This document shows, one piece after another, positions 27,672 through 36,074 of a DNA stretch of 64,000 nucleotides (positions are counted from its first letter, which is position 1; each line of letters begins with the position of its first letter). Under the pieces are notes generated by a model. That model worked only from the letters and a program-made list of their open reading frames with translations. It had not been told where the DNA came from and did not search any database. Location: positions 1 to 64,000 of the forward strand of contig NZ_JAAZWB010000092.1 of assembly GCF_012524115.1 (NCBI RefSeq), read 5' to 3'. Both the position numbers and the translations under genes were made by a program. Source of the stretch: Bacillus sp. RO1. GTDB lineage: Bacteria; Bacillota; Bacilli; Bacillales; Bacillaceae_I.

Positions 27672-28427
27672 TTAGAGGAACACTACCGCCACACCTGCTC
27701 CAATGGCAAAGGCTGTAAAAAGAGCCTCTGCTCCTTTAGATAATCCTGAAACAAAATGCCCCACCATTAGGTCACGGACAGCATTGGTGATAAGCAGCCC
27801 TGGAACCAATGGCATAACAGATCCTATAATTATTTTGTCTAATTCCATCCCGTATCCAAGCTTAACCATCCCCAGTGCGACAAGGCCAATAATTAAGGAT
27901 GCGAAAAACTCTGCAAAAAACTTAACCCTCGTGTAATGTTGTATCAGTAAAAGACCTGAATATCCTAGACCACCGGCTAGCATTGCTGGGAGGAAATCCG
28001 TCCATACTCCCTTGAACATTATAAGAAAAGATCCACTCACAAAGGCAGCCGCGAGGATCTGATAGCTTATCGGAAATAGCAGATGTGATTCCTCTAATTG
28101 AATTAGTGATTGATGGGCCTGTTGCACGGAAAGCTCGCCAGCAGCAATTTTACGAGAAATCTGGTTGACTTGTGCTACCTTTTCTAAGTCTGTGGTTCTA
28201 GAATTTATTCGTACTAATCGCGTAGGATTATCTCCTTGAAGCGAAACGATGATGCCGGTAGGTGTAACAAAACTGTGCGTTTCAATGATCCCGTATGATG
28301 CCGCAATCCTTGTCATCGTATCCTCTACACGGTACGTCTCCGCTCCCCCTTCCATCATAATTCTTCCGGCAAGCAGACAGACTTCCAAAATTCTCTCCGT
28401 TTCCCGCTCTGTCATTTCCTTCGTCAC
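27672..28427 (-). CDS. Threonine/serine exporter family protein, ThrE N-terminal half
   Basis: A 251-aa protein matching the N-terminal half of ThrE (YjjP type): a cytoplasmic start with GGAETYRVEDTM and VTPTGIIVSL, then about five membrane helices from residue ~120. Its GTG start at 28427 directly follows the TAG stop of the partner gene, with gaggtgag as the ribosome binding site; an ATG 12 nt further in is possible. The two products together should form one exporter. Confidence 0.85.
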   Translation of the reverse strand: MTKEMTERETERILEVCLLAGRIMMEGGAETYRVEDTMTRIAASYGIIETHSFVTPTGIIVSLQGDNPTRLVRINSRTTDLEKVAQVNQISRKIAAGELSVQQAHQSLIQLEESHLLFPISYQILAAAFVSGSFLIMFKGVWTDFLPAMLAGGLGYSGLLLIQHYTRVKFFAEFFASLIIGLVALGMVKLGYGMELDKIIIGSVMPLVPGLLITNAVRDLMVGHFVSGLSKGAEALFTAFAIGAGVAVVFL

Positions 28428-28895
28428 CTAGCTCACCTCACGTTTCCTATTCAAAGATACTCGTTTTACGATATTCATGATAACCTGCATGATGACCTCA
28501 GCAAACACAAGCCCCATCGCAATAGCACCAGAAATCATAAATGCCTTTGCCGCTAAGGGAATTGCTCCTAGGTAATCATTTTCCGCAATTTGCCGCATTG
28601 TATTGTACGCTAAGCCCCCTGGTACAAGCGGGATAATCCCAGCAACACTGAATATAATCATGGGCATTCGGAATCGCTTCGCCATTATATGACCAACAAG
28701 CGCTACCATAAATGACCCAACAAACGAAGCCACCACCGGATCCACCCCGGCATCGGCCAATATTATGTAAAAAATCCAGCCAATCATCCCAACCGTTCCG
28801 CAATGGACCAAAGCCCTTCTCGGTGCATTAAAAAGAACCCCGAAACCTGCCGCTGCTACAAAGCTGAATCCCAACTGTGAAAGTATATATAGCAT
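28428..28895 (-). CDS. Threonine/serine exporter family protein, ThrE C-terminal half (YjjB type)
   Basis: A 155-aa membrane protein with four to five helices matching the C-terminal half of ThrE, with FRMPMIIFSVAGIIPLVPGGLAY as the recognisable motif. It is encoded just upstream of the N-terminal-half gene, in the split arrangement common in Firmicutes. The substrate (serine or threonine) is inferred from the family. Confidence 0.85.
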   Translation of the reverse strand: MLYILSQLGFSFVAAAGFGVLFNAPRRALVHCGTVGMIGWIFYIILADAGVDPVVASFVGSFMVALVGHIMAKRFRMPMIIFSVAGIIPLVPGGLAYNTMRQIAENDYLGAIPLAAKAFMISGAIAMGLVFAEVIMQVIMNIVKRVSLNRKREVS

Positions 28896-28945
28896 GCTGT
28901 CACCTCATTATTTCTAGTACTGCTTATTATATAGGAAAGTGGGGA

Positions 28946-28974
28946 TTGAAAAAACCTCCTTTTATGGAGGTTTC
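28946..28974 (-). terminator. Terminator of the YdcF-family gene
   Basis: Minus strand aaacctcc and ggaggttt flank a 6-nt loop and are followed by a U-run. Confidence 0.8.
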
Positions 28975-29032
28975 AGAAGTGAGTTATGATTGCTTTATTT
29001 TAGTATATGTTTATGGTCCATCACATCTTCCA

Positions 29033-29611
29033 CTACTTATCAACCAACCACGTCTTTGCTACTGCAAAATACTCCCGTGACCATAACTTAAATATTGCAA
29101 TAGTGGGAGTCTTACCGGCAAGTGTATGTACCTCTGCAAAATCCAGTCTTTTCCCGATAACGGATGCCCGATACACATGGAAATCATTACTTACAATGGC
29201 AACAGAAGCCCCTTCTTCCATTAAAGATTTGGAGTAGGATAGGTTTTCAAAGGTAGTAGTTGACTGGTCTTCCAAGATAATTCTGTTCTCATCGATGCCA
29301 TGTGCTACAAAGTACCTTCTCATTGCCTCGGCTTCTGTAATATCTTCTCCTGGCCCTTGTCCGCCTGATGCAATGACTTTCGTGTTTGGATTTTCTTCAA
29401 GGTACTCTAGCGCAGCTTCCACCCTCAATAATAGGGCCTTGGTCATCACTTCCCCCTTCACTCTTGCTCCAAGGACAATTAGGTAATCTACACCTTTAGG
29501 AGGTTCCTGCTTGGCAGTTTGGTAGATGAGTGAGTGGACGATGATTAGGTAGATTAGCAGTGGAACAATTGTGATTTTCGTTAATGTTTTTACTTGCTTT
29601 TTAGTTATCAT
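29033..29611 (-). CDS. YdcF/SanA family (DUF218) membrane-anchored protein
   Basis: A 192-aa protein with one N-terminal membrane helix (residues ~13-30) and a DUF218 domain: VDYLIVLGARV, ASGGQGPGEDITEAEAMRRYFVAHGI, EDQSTTTFENLSYSK and SNDFHVYRA. Related proteins such as SanA affect envelope permeability; the reaction is unknown. No operon partners. Confidence 0.85.
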   Translation of the reverse strand: MITKKQVKTLTKITIVPLLIYLIIVHSLIYQTAKQEPPKGVDYLIVLGARVKGEVMTKALLLRVEAALEYLEENPNTKVIASGGQGPGEDITEAEAMRRYFVAHGIDENRIILEDQSTTTFENLSYSKSLMEEGASVAIVSNDFHVYRASVIGKRLDFAEVHTLAGKTPTIAIFKLWSREYFAVAKTWLVDK

Positions 29612-29720
29612 TATTGTTTTTCCTTATCTAATTTAGTTTGTCTATTACTATAACGAAATGGGGGTGGGATTTGTTTCAAGTGTTTATATAATAATTATAG
29701 GGGATGTCGATATTTATTGG

Positions 29721-29843
29721 TTATTGTCAAACGGCTCGTATATTTCTGTAGCGGAAAATAAATGATAGAGTTTGGAAAATATTATTGTCAAAACGGCTCA
29801 TATATTCCGCTAACGGAAAATAAAACCTGCAGTTTGGAAAATA
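29721..29843. repeat. Two tandem ~61-bp direct repeats
   Basis: Copy 1 (29721-29781) and copy 2 (29782-29843) share ttattgtcaa, acggctc, tatatt, cgg and aaataaa blocks and both end in agtttggaaaat. Within copy 2 ttccgctaacggaa is palindromic. They fill the gap between two minus-strand genes; no gene is seen here. Confidence 0.75.
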
Positions 29844-29858
29844 AATTAAAATGGAGAC

Positions 29859-29892
29859 GTAAAAAGACTGCCTCATCCAGAGAGACAGTCTC
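29859..29892 (-). terminator. Terminator of yhfK
   Basis: Minus strand gactgtctc pairs with gaggcagtc (one bulge or mismatch), followed by a U-run. Confidence 0.78.
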
Positions 29893-29903
29893 GAATTTAC
29901 TAT

Positions 29904-30548
29904 TTATATCTTACTCACAGCATCCTTTACGCCATCCTCACCTGCAACTACGTCAAATGAAGCGCCATATGTGTTCTTTGCCCCCAGTACCTCAAGCAAA
30001 ACTTTCGCTACATCTTCTCTAGCAATAGTTCCGGGTTCAATATTATCCCCAATTTTCACCATGCCAGTACCTGATTCATTCACTAAGTCACCTGGTCGCA
30101 CAATGGTGTAGTCCAAGCCACTTGCCATTAACACCTTATCTGCATAATGCTTGGCTACATAGTAGGGACGAAGCTCGTCATTCCAATTTTCCCGATTGTC
30201 CGCTTGAAAAGCACTTACCATCACATAACGGGAAATGCCAGCTTTTTCAGCAGCTTCCACCGTTTTTGCGGCTCCATCTAAATCGATCAACAATGTCATG
30301 TCTGACCCTGTGCTTCCTCCAGATCCCGCAGTGAACACCACTGCATCACTGCCACTAAAAGCCTTCACAAGATCATCTACGGGACCTTCCAAATCAGCCA
30401 ATACTGACTCAATACCTTCTTTTGCAAAATTATCTGCTTGCTCTTCTTTCCGAACCATCGCGATAGGAGTGTATCCATCTTCCTTTTTTAAGAAATGCAC
30501 GAGTTGTTTTCCAATTTGTCCGTTAGCTCCAACTACTGTTACTTTCAT
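29904..30548 (-). CDS. yhfK: NAD(P)-binding atypical SDR oxidoreductase (YhfK-like)
   Basis: A 214-aa Rossmann-fold protein. The N-terminal nucleotide motif is VVGANGQIGKQLVHF, and later segments VVFTAGSGGSTGSDMTLLIDLDGA, YYVAKHYADK and YTIVRPGDL follow B. subtilis YhfK nearly throughout. Substrate unknown. The ATG at 30548 is used: an upstream GTG (30557) directly abuts the gggaga ribosome binding site. Confidence 0.85.
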   Translation of the reverse strand: MKVTVVGANGQIGKQLVHFLKKEDGYTPIAMVRKEEQADNFAKEGIESVLADLEGPVDDLVKAFSGSDAVVFTAGSGGSTGSDMTLLIDLDGAAKTVEAAEKAGISRYVMVSAFQADNRENWNDELRPYYVAKHYADKVLMASGLDYTIVRPGDLVNESGTGMVKIGDNIEPGTIAREDVAKVLLEVLGAKNTYGASFDVVAGEDGVKDAVSKI

Positions 30549-30645
30549 TGATAACACTCTCCCTTAACTTTTGTGTGCATTATTGCAAATGCATAAATGG
30601 ATAGCAAATAAACTGCTCACCGATACTATTCCCTAAAACAAAAGA

Positions 30646-30674
30646 AAAGCAACATGCTATAGCACATGCTGCAG
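30646..30674 (-). terminator. Terminator of the nucleotidyltransferase gene
   Basis: Minus strand gcagcatg pairs with catgttgc and is followed by ttttctttt. Confidence 0.75.
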
Positions 30675-30691
30675 TTTGGTAGGTATTATTT

Positions 30692-31528
30692 TTATAGAAC
30701 CATATCTATAATTTCTTGTAGTAAATCTTGATTTACTGGTGCACCAACTCTCTCAGCAAGAACACAATGAATTCGGATAAACTCTTCTGTTTGACTCCTT
30801 GCAATAGTAAACAATTCTTTCGCATCTCGCATTCTAGTATCCCATTGTTCTAATTGGCTCAGCTGCTCCCCACTCAGTGGACTTCTCGGGCCTTCAACTT
30901 TAGACCAGTCCCCAAATGAGTTAGGGACTTCCCCCACTTCTACATACCAACCGATTACAATGGAATAGCTCAAGGAATTAACCATCTGAAAAGCATAATT
31001 ATACTCACCACGTTGAACCCGTCGATAAACTTCATGCAGATAAGCAAAGAACTTGTCTCGCCATACTTCGAATTCTTCTTCTGAAAATTGATAGTCTATT
31101 GACTGGGACTTGTCTCTTATCTGAGAGATAATCCCATTAGGATCATGTTCAATTAAAAGGTACTTCAAATAAGGAGAAGGTTGCAAATCAGATTGCCGGT
31201 AATAAAATGTGTCCACTTTTATAAAAGAACGAAAATGAGCGATGGAATATGGTGCCCTCGGAAAATCTTCATAATATAACACATCACCCCAGTTTGTTGC
31301 GCGTTCTTTTTTATTCGAACGATATGTTTCATAGGAAGAGTCCTCCACAACAATACGTAGATCTAAATCGGAGTACAAGTCTTCATTGCCTTTAGCAAGA
31401 GAACCTCCGTAGAAGAATGCTAGAATGTTAGCGTCTTGAACTAAGTCCTTGTATATCGCCTCTCTCAATTTCTGCCGCTCTGTCGGCAAGGAGGCATCTC
31501 TTTGTTCATGTTTAGGTAAAAATCCCAC
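30692..31528 (-). CDS. Nucleotidyltransferase-domain protein
   Basis: A 278-aa protein with the minimal nucleotidyltransferase signature GGSLAKGNEDLYSDLDLRIV (about residues 41-60), giving the GS and DxD catalytic elements, followed by a helical C-terminal domain. This architecture resembles aminoglycoside adenylyltransferases, but no resistance function can be assigned. Monocistronic. Confidence 0.75.
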   Translation of the reverse strand: MGFLPKHEQRDASLPTERQKLREAIYKDLVQDANILAFFYGGSLAKGNEDLYSDLDLRIVVEDSSYETYRSNKKERATNWGDVLYYEDFPRAPYSIAHFRSFIKVDTFYYRQSDLQPSPYLKYLLIEHDPNGIISQIRDKSQSIDYQFSEEEFEVWRDKFFAYLHEVYRRVQRGEYNYAFQMVNSLSYSIVIGWYVEVGEVPNSFGDWSKVEGPRSPLSGEQLSQLEQWDTRMRDAKELFTIARSQTEEFIRIHCVLAERVGAPVNQDLLQEIIDMVL

Positions 31529-31674
31529 ACATAATAAATCATCTCCTAACTGGTTGTTGTATTTTTATTTCTACAAAAATATGTAAAAACCTTTAATAGA
31601 GTAGGATTAGCATATTCCAATCTTAACTTAGTAAAGGGAAAATTAGCCTAATCGTATAACATTTGATATAAATG

Positions 31675-31779
31675 GTAGAAGTATGGCTGGGAAATGTAGA
31701 AGCTAGTCCGGGAAATGTAGAAGGTCGAAAAATTAAGGTAGAAGGTAAATGTTAAAGTGTAGAAGCATAATTGGTGCCG
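31675..31779. repeat. 21-bp phased GTAGAAG repeats, five units
   Basis: The heptamer gtagaag or gtagaa starts at 31675, 31696, 31717, 31738 and 31759, exactly 21 bp apart, while the 14 bases between are poorly conserved (the first two units share gggaaat). It lies in a 353-bp gap (31529-31881) that shows no gene; the rest of that gap is AT-rich without clear signals. Confidence 0.85.
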
Positions 31780-31881
31780 CCACAAAAATAGACAAATCTA
31801 ATTACCCATCCCCACTTTTAGTAAAACCAAACCTTAAACTCTCTAAAAAACCAAAAAAGAGCAGAATAATATCCCGCCCCT

Positions 31882-32043
31882 TCATTTCGCCATATAAAAA
31901 TCCTCAAACAATGAAATAGAAATAACGATAACACCGGCCAAAAAGGATGCCAATGTAGCAATCCAGTGAAAGTAATTAAACGAAATGATAATAGCCACAA
32001 ACATAACTACTAGCCAAAAAAATGCATATTTGATTCCCCTCAC
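31882..32043 (-). CDS. Small two-helix membrane protein with suspected frameshift at its start
   Basis: The reading frame encodes about 50 residues with two membrane helices (FFWLVVMFVAIIISFNYF and ATLASFLAGVIVISISLF). No well-placed in-frame start is visible: the GTG at 32043 is fused to the aaaggag site. An ATG at 32027, ideally spaced from gagggg, is out of frame and would be in frame if the run of seven T (minus strand, 32016-32022) had eight. It follows the spoIIP stop by a few bases. Family unknown. Confidence 0.5.
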   Translation of the reverse strand: MRGIKYAFFWLVVMFVAIIISFNYFHWIATLASFLAGVIVISISLFEDFYMAK

Positions 32044-32050
32044 TCCTTTA

Positions 32051-33289
32051 TCAAAACTCTCTTGCTTCCCGTTCTTCCCAAACGATTTCACTGTAGATAT
32101 CTGCAAATGCCTTTATGGAGTTTCGTGCCTCTTCCAGGTTATTGTCCACCCCGCCAACTTCTAAAAGAATGGCACGGTTGGAGAGATCCTGATTGTACAA
32201 GCCGTTACCAGTTGATTTCCCTTTAGGAAAGACTCCTATGCTCAGTCCAGGATACTTTTCCTCAATAGAATGATGAATCCGTTCCGCAAATTCAAGATTT
32301 TGTTCATAGTTTTTGTGGGCAGTTCCCACTACGAACATAAGGCGAGCGTATTTCTTTCCTGCTATTTCCTCAGTTGTCTTATCTTTTCGAGCAGAGTCAC
32401 GATGAATATCAATTAAATATTCCACATCACTATTAAATGTCATTGCAGCTTTCACTGTTTCTCTAGAATAATGATAGGAGTGGTTGTAATTCCATCCTCT
32501 TGCAGCAAGGTCCTTTGGAACGTTTCTCGTATCATGATTCGCTTTTATACCTTTATCCGCAAGTTCGTTTTTGAGCATTTTCCCAACTGCTATAACATTG
32601 GCCTCAGGATTATTACTCGTCGCATCATCCGGTTCGCTGACACCTCTCAAAAGCGGGAGATAAGATTCCCAACTATGAGACTGATAGATATGCACAACGG
32701 TTTCCTCCATCGATTTTTCCGGTGCAGGAGACGGCTCATCCTCTTTTTCGTCAACAAGTAGCATTTCCTCCGCAATTTCTCTTTCCTTTAACAATACTTC
32801 CATAGGGGCCACTGATTCAAACGGGATATCTGTATAATCAGTCCCTTTTCCTGCCACATAGAACTGAGTGTCATAAGCATAGAAACCAGGAATCTCATTT
32901 CCTAGAAAACTTCTGATATCATAGGGCTTTAAATTGGTTGCGAGTTCAAACGTTAACTCCAGTATCGGGAGCTTTGGAACCTCAACATCCTTACCTGTCA
33001 GATAATGATTTTGTGATTGAATGACATTTAGGTAAAGTTCAGTAGACTGTACCTTCCTCAATATATTTCCAATATACTCAGAGGAGAGTTTAGAAGATAA
33101 GACGCTTGTAATGGTGGAAATAACAATGAATAAGATCACCATGAATAGGACGGTATTATTAATGAAGAGAACAAATCCCGTTCGCTTAGTAGTTTCTATC
33201 TTTCTCCCCTCCTTTCTATCTAATTTGTATGCCTTATTGATAGATATTAGAAGGGCAAAATAAAAAGATGACTCTATTTCTAGAATCAT
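32051..33289 (-). CDS. spoIIP: SpoIIP family sporulation peptidoglycan hydrolase
   Basis: N-acetylmuramoyl-L-alanine amidase/endopeptidase used in engulfment. After a membrane anchor (about residues 43-65 of this frame), an extracytoplasmic region leads to the SpoIIP domain with IYQSHSWESYLPLL, YNHSYHYSRETV, YLIDIHRDSARKDKT and the Glu in ILLEVGGVDNN. The ATG at 33289 overlaps the upstream stop by 4 nt (ATGA), but a perfect aaaggagg site inside the frame is followed 8 nt later by ATA (33199), not ATG. A 382-aa product from there would match the usual SpoIIP N-terminus. May be a second SpoIIP; no gpr neighbour. Confidence 0.85.
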   Translation of the reverse strand: MILEIESSFYFALLISINKAYKLDRKEGRKIETTKRTGFVLFINNTVLFMVILFIVISTITSVLSSKLSSEYIGNILRKVQSTELYLNVIQSQNHYLTGKDVEVPKLPILELTFELATNLKPYDIRSFLGNEIPGFYAYDTQFYVAGKGTDYTDIPFESVAPMEVLLKEREIAEEMLLVDEKEDEPSPAPEKSMEETVVHIYQSHSWESYLPLLRGVSEPDDATSNNPEANVIAVGKMLKNELADKGIKANHDTRNVPKDLAARGWNYNHSYHYSRETVKAAMTFNSDVEYLIDIHRDSARKDKTTEEIAGKKYARLMFVVGTAHKNYEQNLEFAERIHHSIEEKYPGLSIGVFPKGKSTGNGLYNQDLSNRAILLEVGGVDNNLEEARNSIKAFADIYSEIVWEEREAREF

Positions 33290-33486
33290 CCGCTACTTTT
33301 ACAACCATCGCAGAAATTAGAAGCACTATTAAAGTATTCCCTTCCACATGACACACACATGGAGGGACGCACGAACTTGCTGCCATAGATTTCATGATGT
33401 TTTTTTAATGATCGATTTAGAAAATAGAAGAAAATAGCGACAAGAACGGTAAAGCTGATAAAAAATACCCAGATCATCCCTAACAC
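33286..33486 (-). CDS. Small membrane protein with zinc-ribbon-like tail
   Basis: A 66-aa protein: one N-terminal membrane helix (residues ~5-23) and a cytosolic tail with two CxxC pairs (CVSCGREY and CDGCKSS), a minimal zinc-ribbon pattern. No family name known. It overlaps the spoIIP frame by 4 nt, suggesting translational coupling and a role in the same spore or envelope process. Confidence 0.65.
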   Translation of the reverse strand: MLGMIWVFFISFTVLVAIFFYFLNRSLKKHHEIYGSKFVRPSMCVSCGREYFNSASNFCDGCKSSG

Positions 33487-33543
33487 AACCTTAACCTTTT
33501 TTACTATATTCTACCATATCAAAGCTTTAAGAACCATAATCTC

Positions 33544-33572
33544 TTTACATCGCAACAATACTAAGATAATAT
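33544..33572 (+). promoter_or_regulatory. zagA promoter
   Basis: TTTACA (33544-33549), a 17-bp spacer and TAATAT (33567-33572) form a sigma-A type promoter directly before the Zur box. Confidence 0.75.
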
Positions 33573-33574
33573 AT

Positions 33575-33595
33575 AAATCGTAATCATTACTATTT
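33575..33595 (+). promoter_or_regulatory. Zur box
   Basis: AATCGTAATCATTACTATT at the core matches the Bacillus Zur site (AAATCGTAATNATTACGATTT) with one mismatch in the 7-1-7 dyad. It lies at the expected transcription start, so zinc-loaded Zur would block the promoter. Confidence 0.88.
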
Positions 33596-33618
33596 ATGAA
33601 TTAAAGGAGATTTCTAAA

Positions 33619-34827
33619 ATGACGATAAAAAAAATACCTGTCACTGTTCTAAGCGGTTATTTAGGAGCCGGTAAAACGACCCTCTTAAATCATGTATTAC
33701 ATAATAGAGATGGATTGAAAGTGGCGGTCATTGTGAATGACATGAGTGAAGTGAACATTGATTCTGGCTTGGTACGGCAGGGTGGGAGCCTTTCTCGCAC
33801 AGACGAAAAACTGGTGGAGATGTCCAATGGTTGCATATGCTGTACACTTCGTGAGGACTTGCTTGTAGAAGTGGAAAAACTGGCTACTGCCGGTGATATT
33901 GATTACATTTTAATTGAATCAACAGGAATAAGTGAACCGGTACCGGTTGCCCAAACTTTTTCTTATATTGATGAAGAGCTTGGCATTGATTTAACCAAGT
34001 TTTGCAGGCTGGATACGATGGTGACGGTTGTGGATGCTTATCGTTTCTGGCATGATTTTGAGTCTGGAGACAGCCTTTTAGACAGAAAAGAGGCAATGAG
34101 TGAGGAAGATACAAGGGAGATTGCAGATTTATTAATTGACCAAATTGAGTTTTGTGATGTACTTATTCTAAACAAATGTGACCTTGTATCAGAAGAAGAG
34201 CTGGAAAAGTTGGAGAAAGTTCTAAAAACACTCCAACCTGAGGCAACTATTATTAGATCTACAAATTCCAATGTTCCTCCAGCTTCTATATTGAACACTG
34301 GAAAATTCGATTTCGACAAAGCGAGTGCATCTGCTGGCTGGTTGAAGGAGCTTCAAGCTGGTCACCAACACCACACTCCAGAGACAGAAGAGTACGGAAT
34401 CTCCTCCTTTGTTTATCAGCGTAGGCTACCTTTCCATTCTCAGCGTTTCAGTGAGTGGTATGCGTCTCTTCCTGAAGAAGTTGTAAGGGCCAAAGGGATC
34501 GTGTGGTGTGCTACTAGAAACAATGTAGCGCTTCTCTTTTCCCAAGCAGGGCCATCTGTTCAACTACAACCGGTATCCTATTGGGTAGCATCTCTTCCAA
34601 AATTGGAACAAGAAGTCGTGATAAAGGAAAATCCACACTTGTTAGAGGAATGGGATCCTGAATTCGGTGATAGAATGACAAAGCTTGTCCTGATTGGTGT
34701 GGATATGGACCGTGGGGAGCTGACAAGAGAGCTGGACAGCTGTCTATTGACTCCAGAAGAATTCGATCAAGATTGGTCTTCACTTCCTGATCCTTTTCCA
34801 TGGACAGTTAACAAACAAACGGTATAA
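33619..34827 (+). CDS. zagA: Zinc-starvation GTPase metallochaperone (COG0523, ZagA/YciC)
   Basis: A 402-aa G3E-family P-loop GTPase. Visible are Walker A GYLGAGKTT (13-21), the metal-binding CxCC (Cys72, Cys74, Cys75), the ESTGISEP motif, NKCD near the middle, and a His cluster GHQHHTPE. It follows B. subtilis YciC/ZagA along its whole length. The family delivers scarce zinc, in B. subtilis to the folate enzyme FolE. The Zur box just upstream supports induction under zinc limitation. Confidence 0.94.
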   Translation: MTIKKIPVTVLSGYLGAGKTTLLNHVLHNRDGLKVAVIVNDMSEVNIDSGLVRQGGSLSRTDEKLVEMSNGCICCTLREDLLVEVEKLATAGDIDYILIESTGISEPVPVAQTFSYIDEELGIDLTKFCRLDTMVTVVDAYRFWHDFESGDSLLDRKEAMSEEDTREIADLLIDQIEFCDVLILNKCDLVSEEELEKLEKVLKTLQPEATIIRSTNSNVPPASILNTGKFDFDKASASAGWLKELQAGHQHHTPETEEYGISSFVYQRRLPFHSQRFSEWYASLPEEVVRAKGIVWCATRNNVALLFSQAGPSVQLQPVSYWVASLPKLEQEVVIKENPHLLEEWDPEFGDRMTKLVLIGVDMDRGELTRELDSCLLTPEEFDQDWSSLPDPFPWTVNKQTV

Positions 34828-34833
34828 CATCTT

Positions 34834-34859
34834 AAAGCACCTCATGAGGTGCTTTTTCT
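34834..34859 (+). terminator. Terminator of zagA
   Basis: The 22-bp palindrome made of aaagcacctc and gaggtgcttt ends in a T-run. Confidence 0.88.
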
Positions 34860-34910
34860 ATTACCCTTCTGGTAAAATACAATACAATAATCAACTACTG
34901 GAGGTCCGTG

Positions 34911-36053
34911 ATGCTCTATCTAGCTATATTTACCTTTCTGTTCTGGTTTGCTGTATGGCTGGATGCAAAGATAGGTATGAAGAAGATTGCAAAACTAGAA
35001 CATGTAAAAGAAGATGAAAGTTTGCATAGTAGCGGTCCCCTTCTTTCCATCATCCTTGCTGGAAAAGATGAAGAGAAGCATATCGAAGCAAGTCTGCAGT
35101 CTCAATTTCAGCAAACGTATTCCAATATAGAATGGATTGTTGTGAACGACCGCTCCTCTGACCGGACTGGCACCATAATCGATCAAATGGCAAAAACGGA
35201 GCCAAGAATGAAGTGTATCCATATTAAACAACTTGAAGATGGTTGGCTCGGAAAAAATCATGCACTGTATAAAGGTTACCTTCAAAGCAAAGGCGAGTAT
35301 ATCCTTTTTACCGACGCAGACATCTTATTTGAAAAGGATACTCTCATAAAAGCAATAACCTACTACCAGAATAAGAGACTCGACCATTTAACCCTTGCTC
35401 CCAATTTAAAAGGAAACAGTTTCTGGACCAATGCATTCGTCTCCTTCTTTCTTTTTGGTTTTGGTTATTTTAAAAGACCGTGGAAATCTAATGATCCTAA
35501 AAGTAAGTCTGCCATTGGCATTGGAGCTTTCAACCTTTTATCTAGAGATGCTTATGAGGAGATCGGAACACATAAAAATATAAAAATGAGACCAGATGAT
35601 GACTTGATGCTAGGCAGCCAGATCAAAGAGGCCGGAATGAAGCAACACTTAGCCCTTGCGCTGGACCACCTGCAAGTTGAATGGTACCCTGATCTGCGTT
35701 CGGCACTTATCGGTTTGGAGAAGAACACCTTTGCAGGACTCTTTTACAGCTACTTTATGGTGTTATTTGCCCTTAGCGGTTTATTTTTATCACAACTTTT
35801 CCCTTTTATCGCCTTGTTAATGACGACAGGAACCACTCAACTGATCTTCGCTTTCAGTATTTTAATGTTAGCTCTAGCTTACAACGAAACAGCAAACAAA
35901 ATGGCAAAGGGAGCAAATATATATATAACCGTCTTCCCTATCACTGTCTTGCTTTTTATGTATAGTATCGCTCGGGCAACCATCCTCACTCTCCAGAGAG
36001 GCGGCATCATCTGGAGAGGGACATTCTACTCCATCAAACAACTTAAAAAGTGA
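34911..36053 (+). CDS. Family 2 glycosyltransferase, membrane-bound
   Basis: A 380-aa GT2 enzyme: an N-terminal membrane helix, a GT-A domain (LSIILAGKDEEKHIEASL, NDRSSDRTGTI, DxD as FTDADILFE), and about four C-terminal helices from residue ~280. The RPDDDLMLGSQIKEAG segment fits GT2 acceptor motifs. The lipid or glycan product is unknown; HpnB-like and carotenoid-type transferases share this layout. The ATG at 34911 is better spaced from ggagg than the GTG at 34908. Confidence 0.8.
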   Translation: MLYLAIFTFLFWFAVWLDAKIGMKKIAKLEHVKEDESLHSSGPLLSIILAGKDEEKHIEASLQSQFQQTYSNIEWIVVNDRSSDRTGTIIDQMAKTEPRMKCIHIKQLEDGWLGKNHALYKGYLQSKGEYILFTDADILFEKDTLIKAITYYQNKRLDHLTLAPNLKGNSFWTNAFVSFFLFGFGYFKRPWKSNDPKSKSAIGIGAFNLLSRDAYEEIGTHKNIKMRPDDDLMLGSQIKEAGMKQHLALALDHLQVEWYPDLRSALIGLEKNTFAGLFYSYFMVLFALSGLFLSQLFPFIALLMTTGTTQLIFAFSILMLALAYNETANKMAKGANIYITVFPITVLLFMYSIARATILTLQRGGIIWRGTFYSIKQLKK

Positions 36054-36074
36054 CGGGACTCCCCGTCACTTTAA
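36045..36074. terminator. Bidirectional terminator, glycosyltransferase and DUF membrane gene
   Basis: Plus strand aagtgacggg and cccgtcactt form a 10-bp stem with a very short loop between two convergent genes, overlapping both stops. Confidence 0.8.

Noticed and set aside
31818-32000. 60-aa open frame overlapping the small two-helix gene
   Set aside because: Different frame with no ribosome binding site; the two-helix frame is the more membrane-like and better placed.
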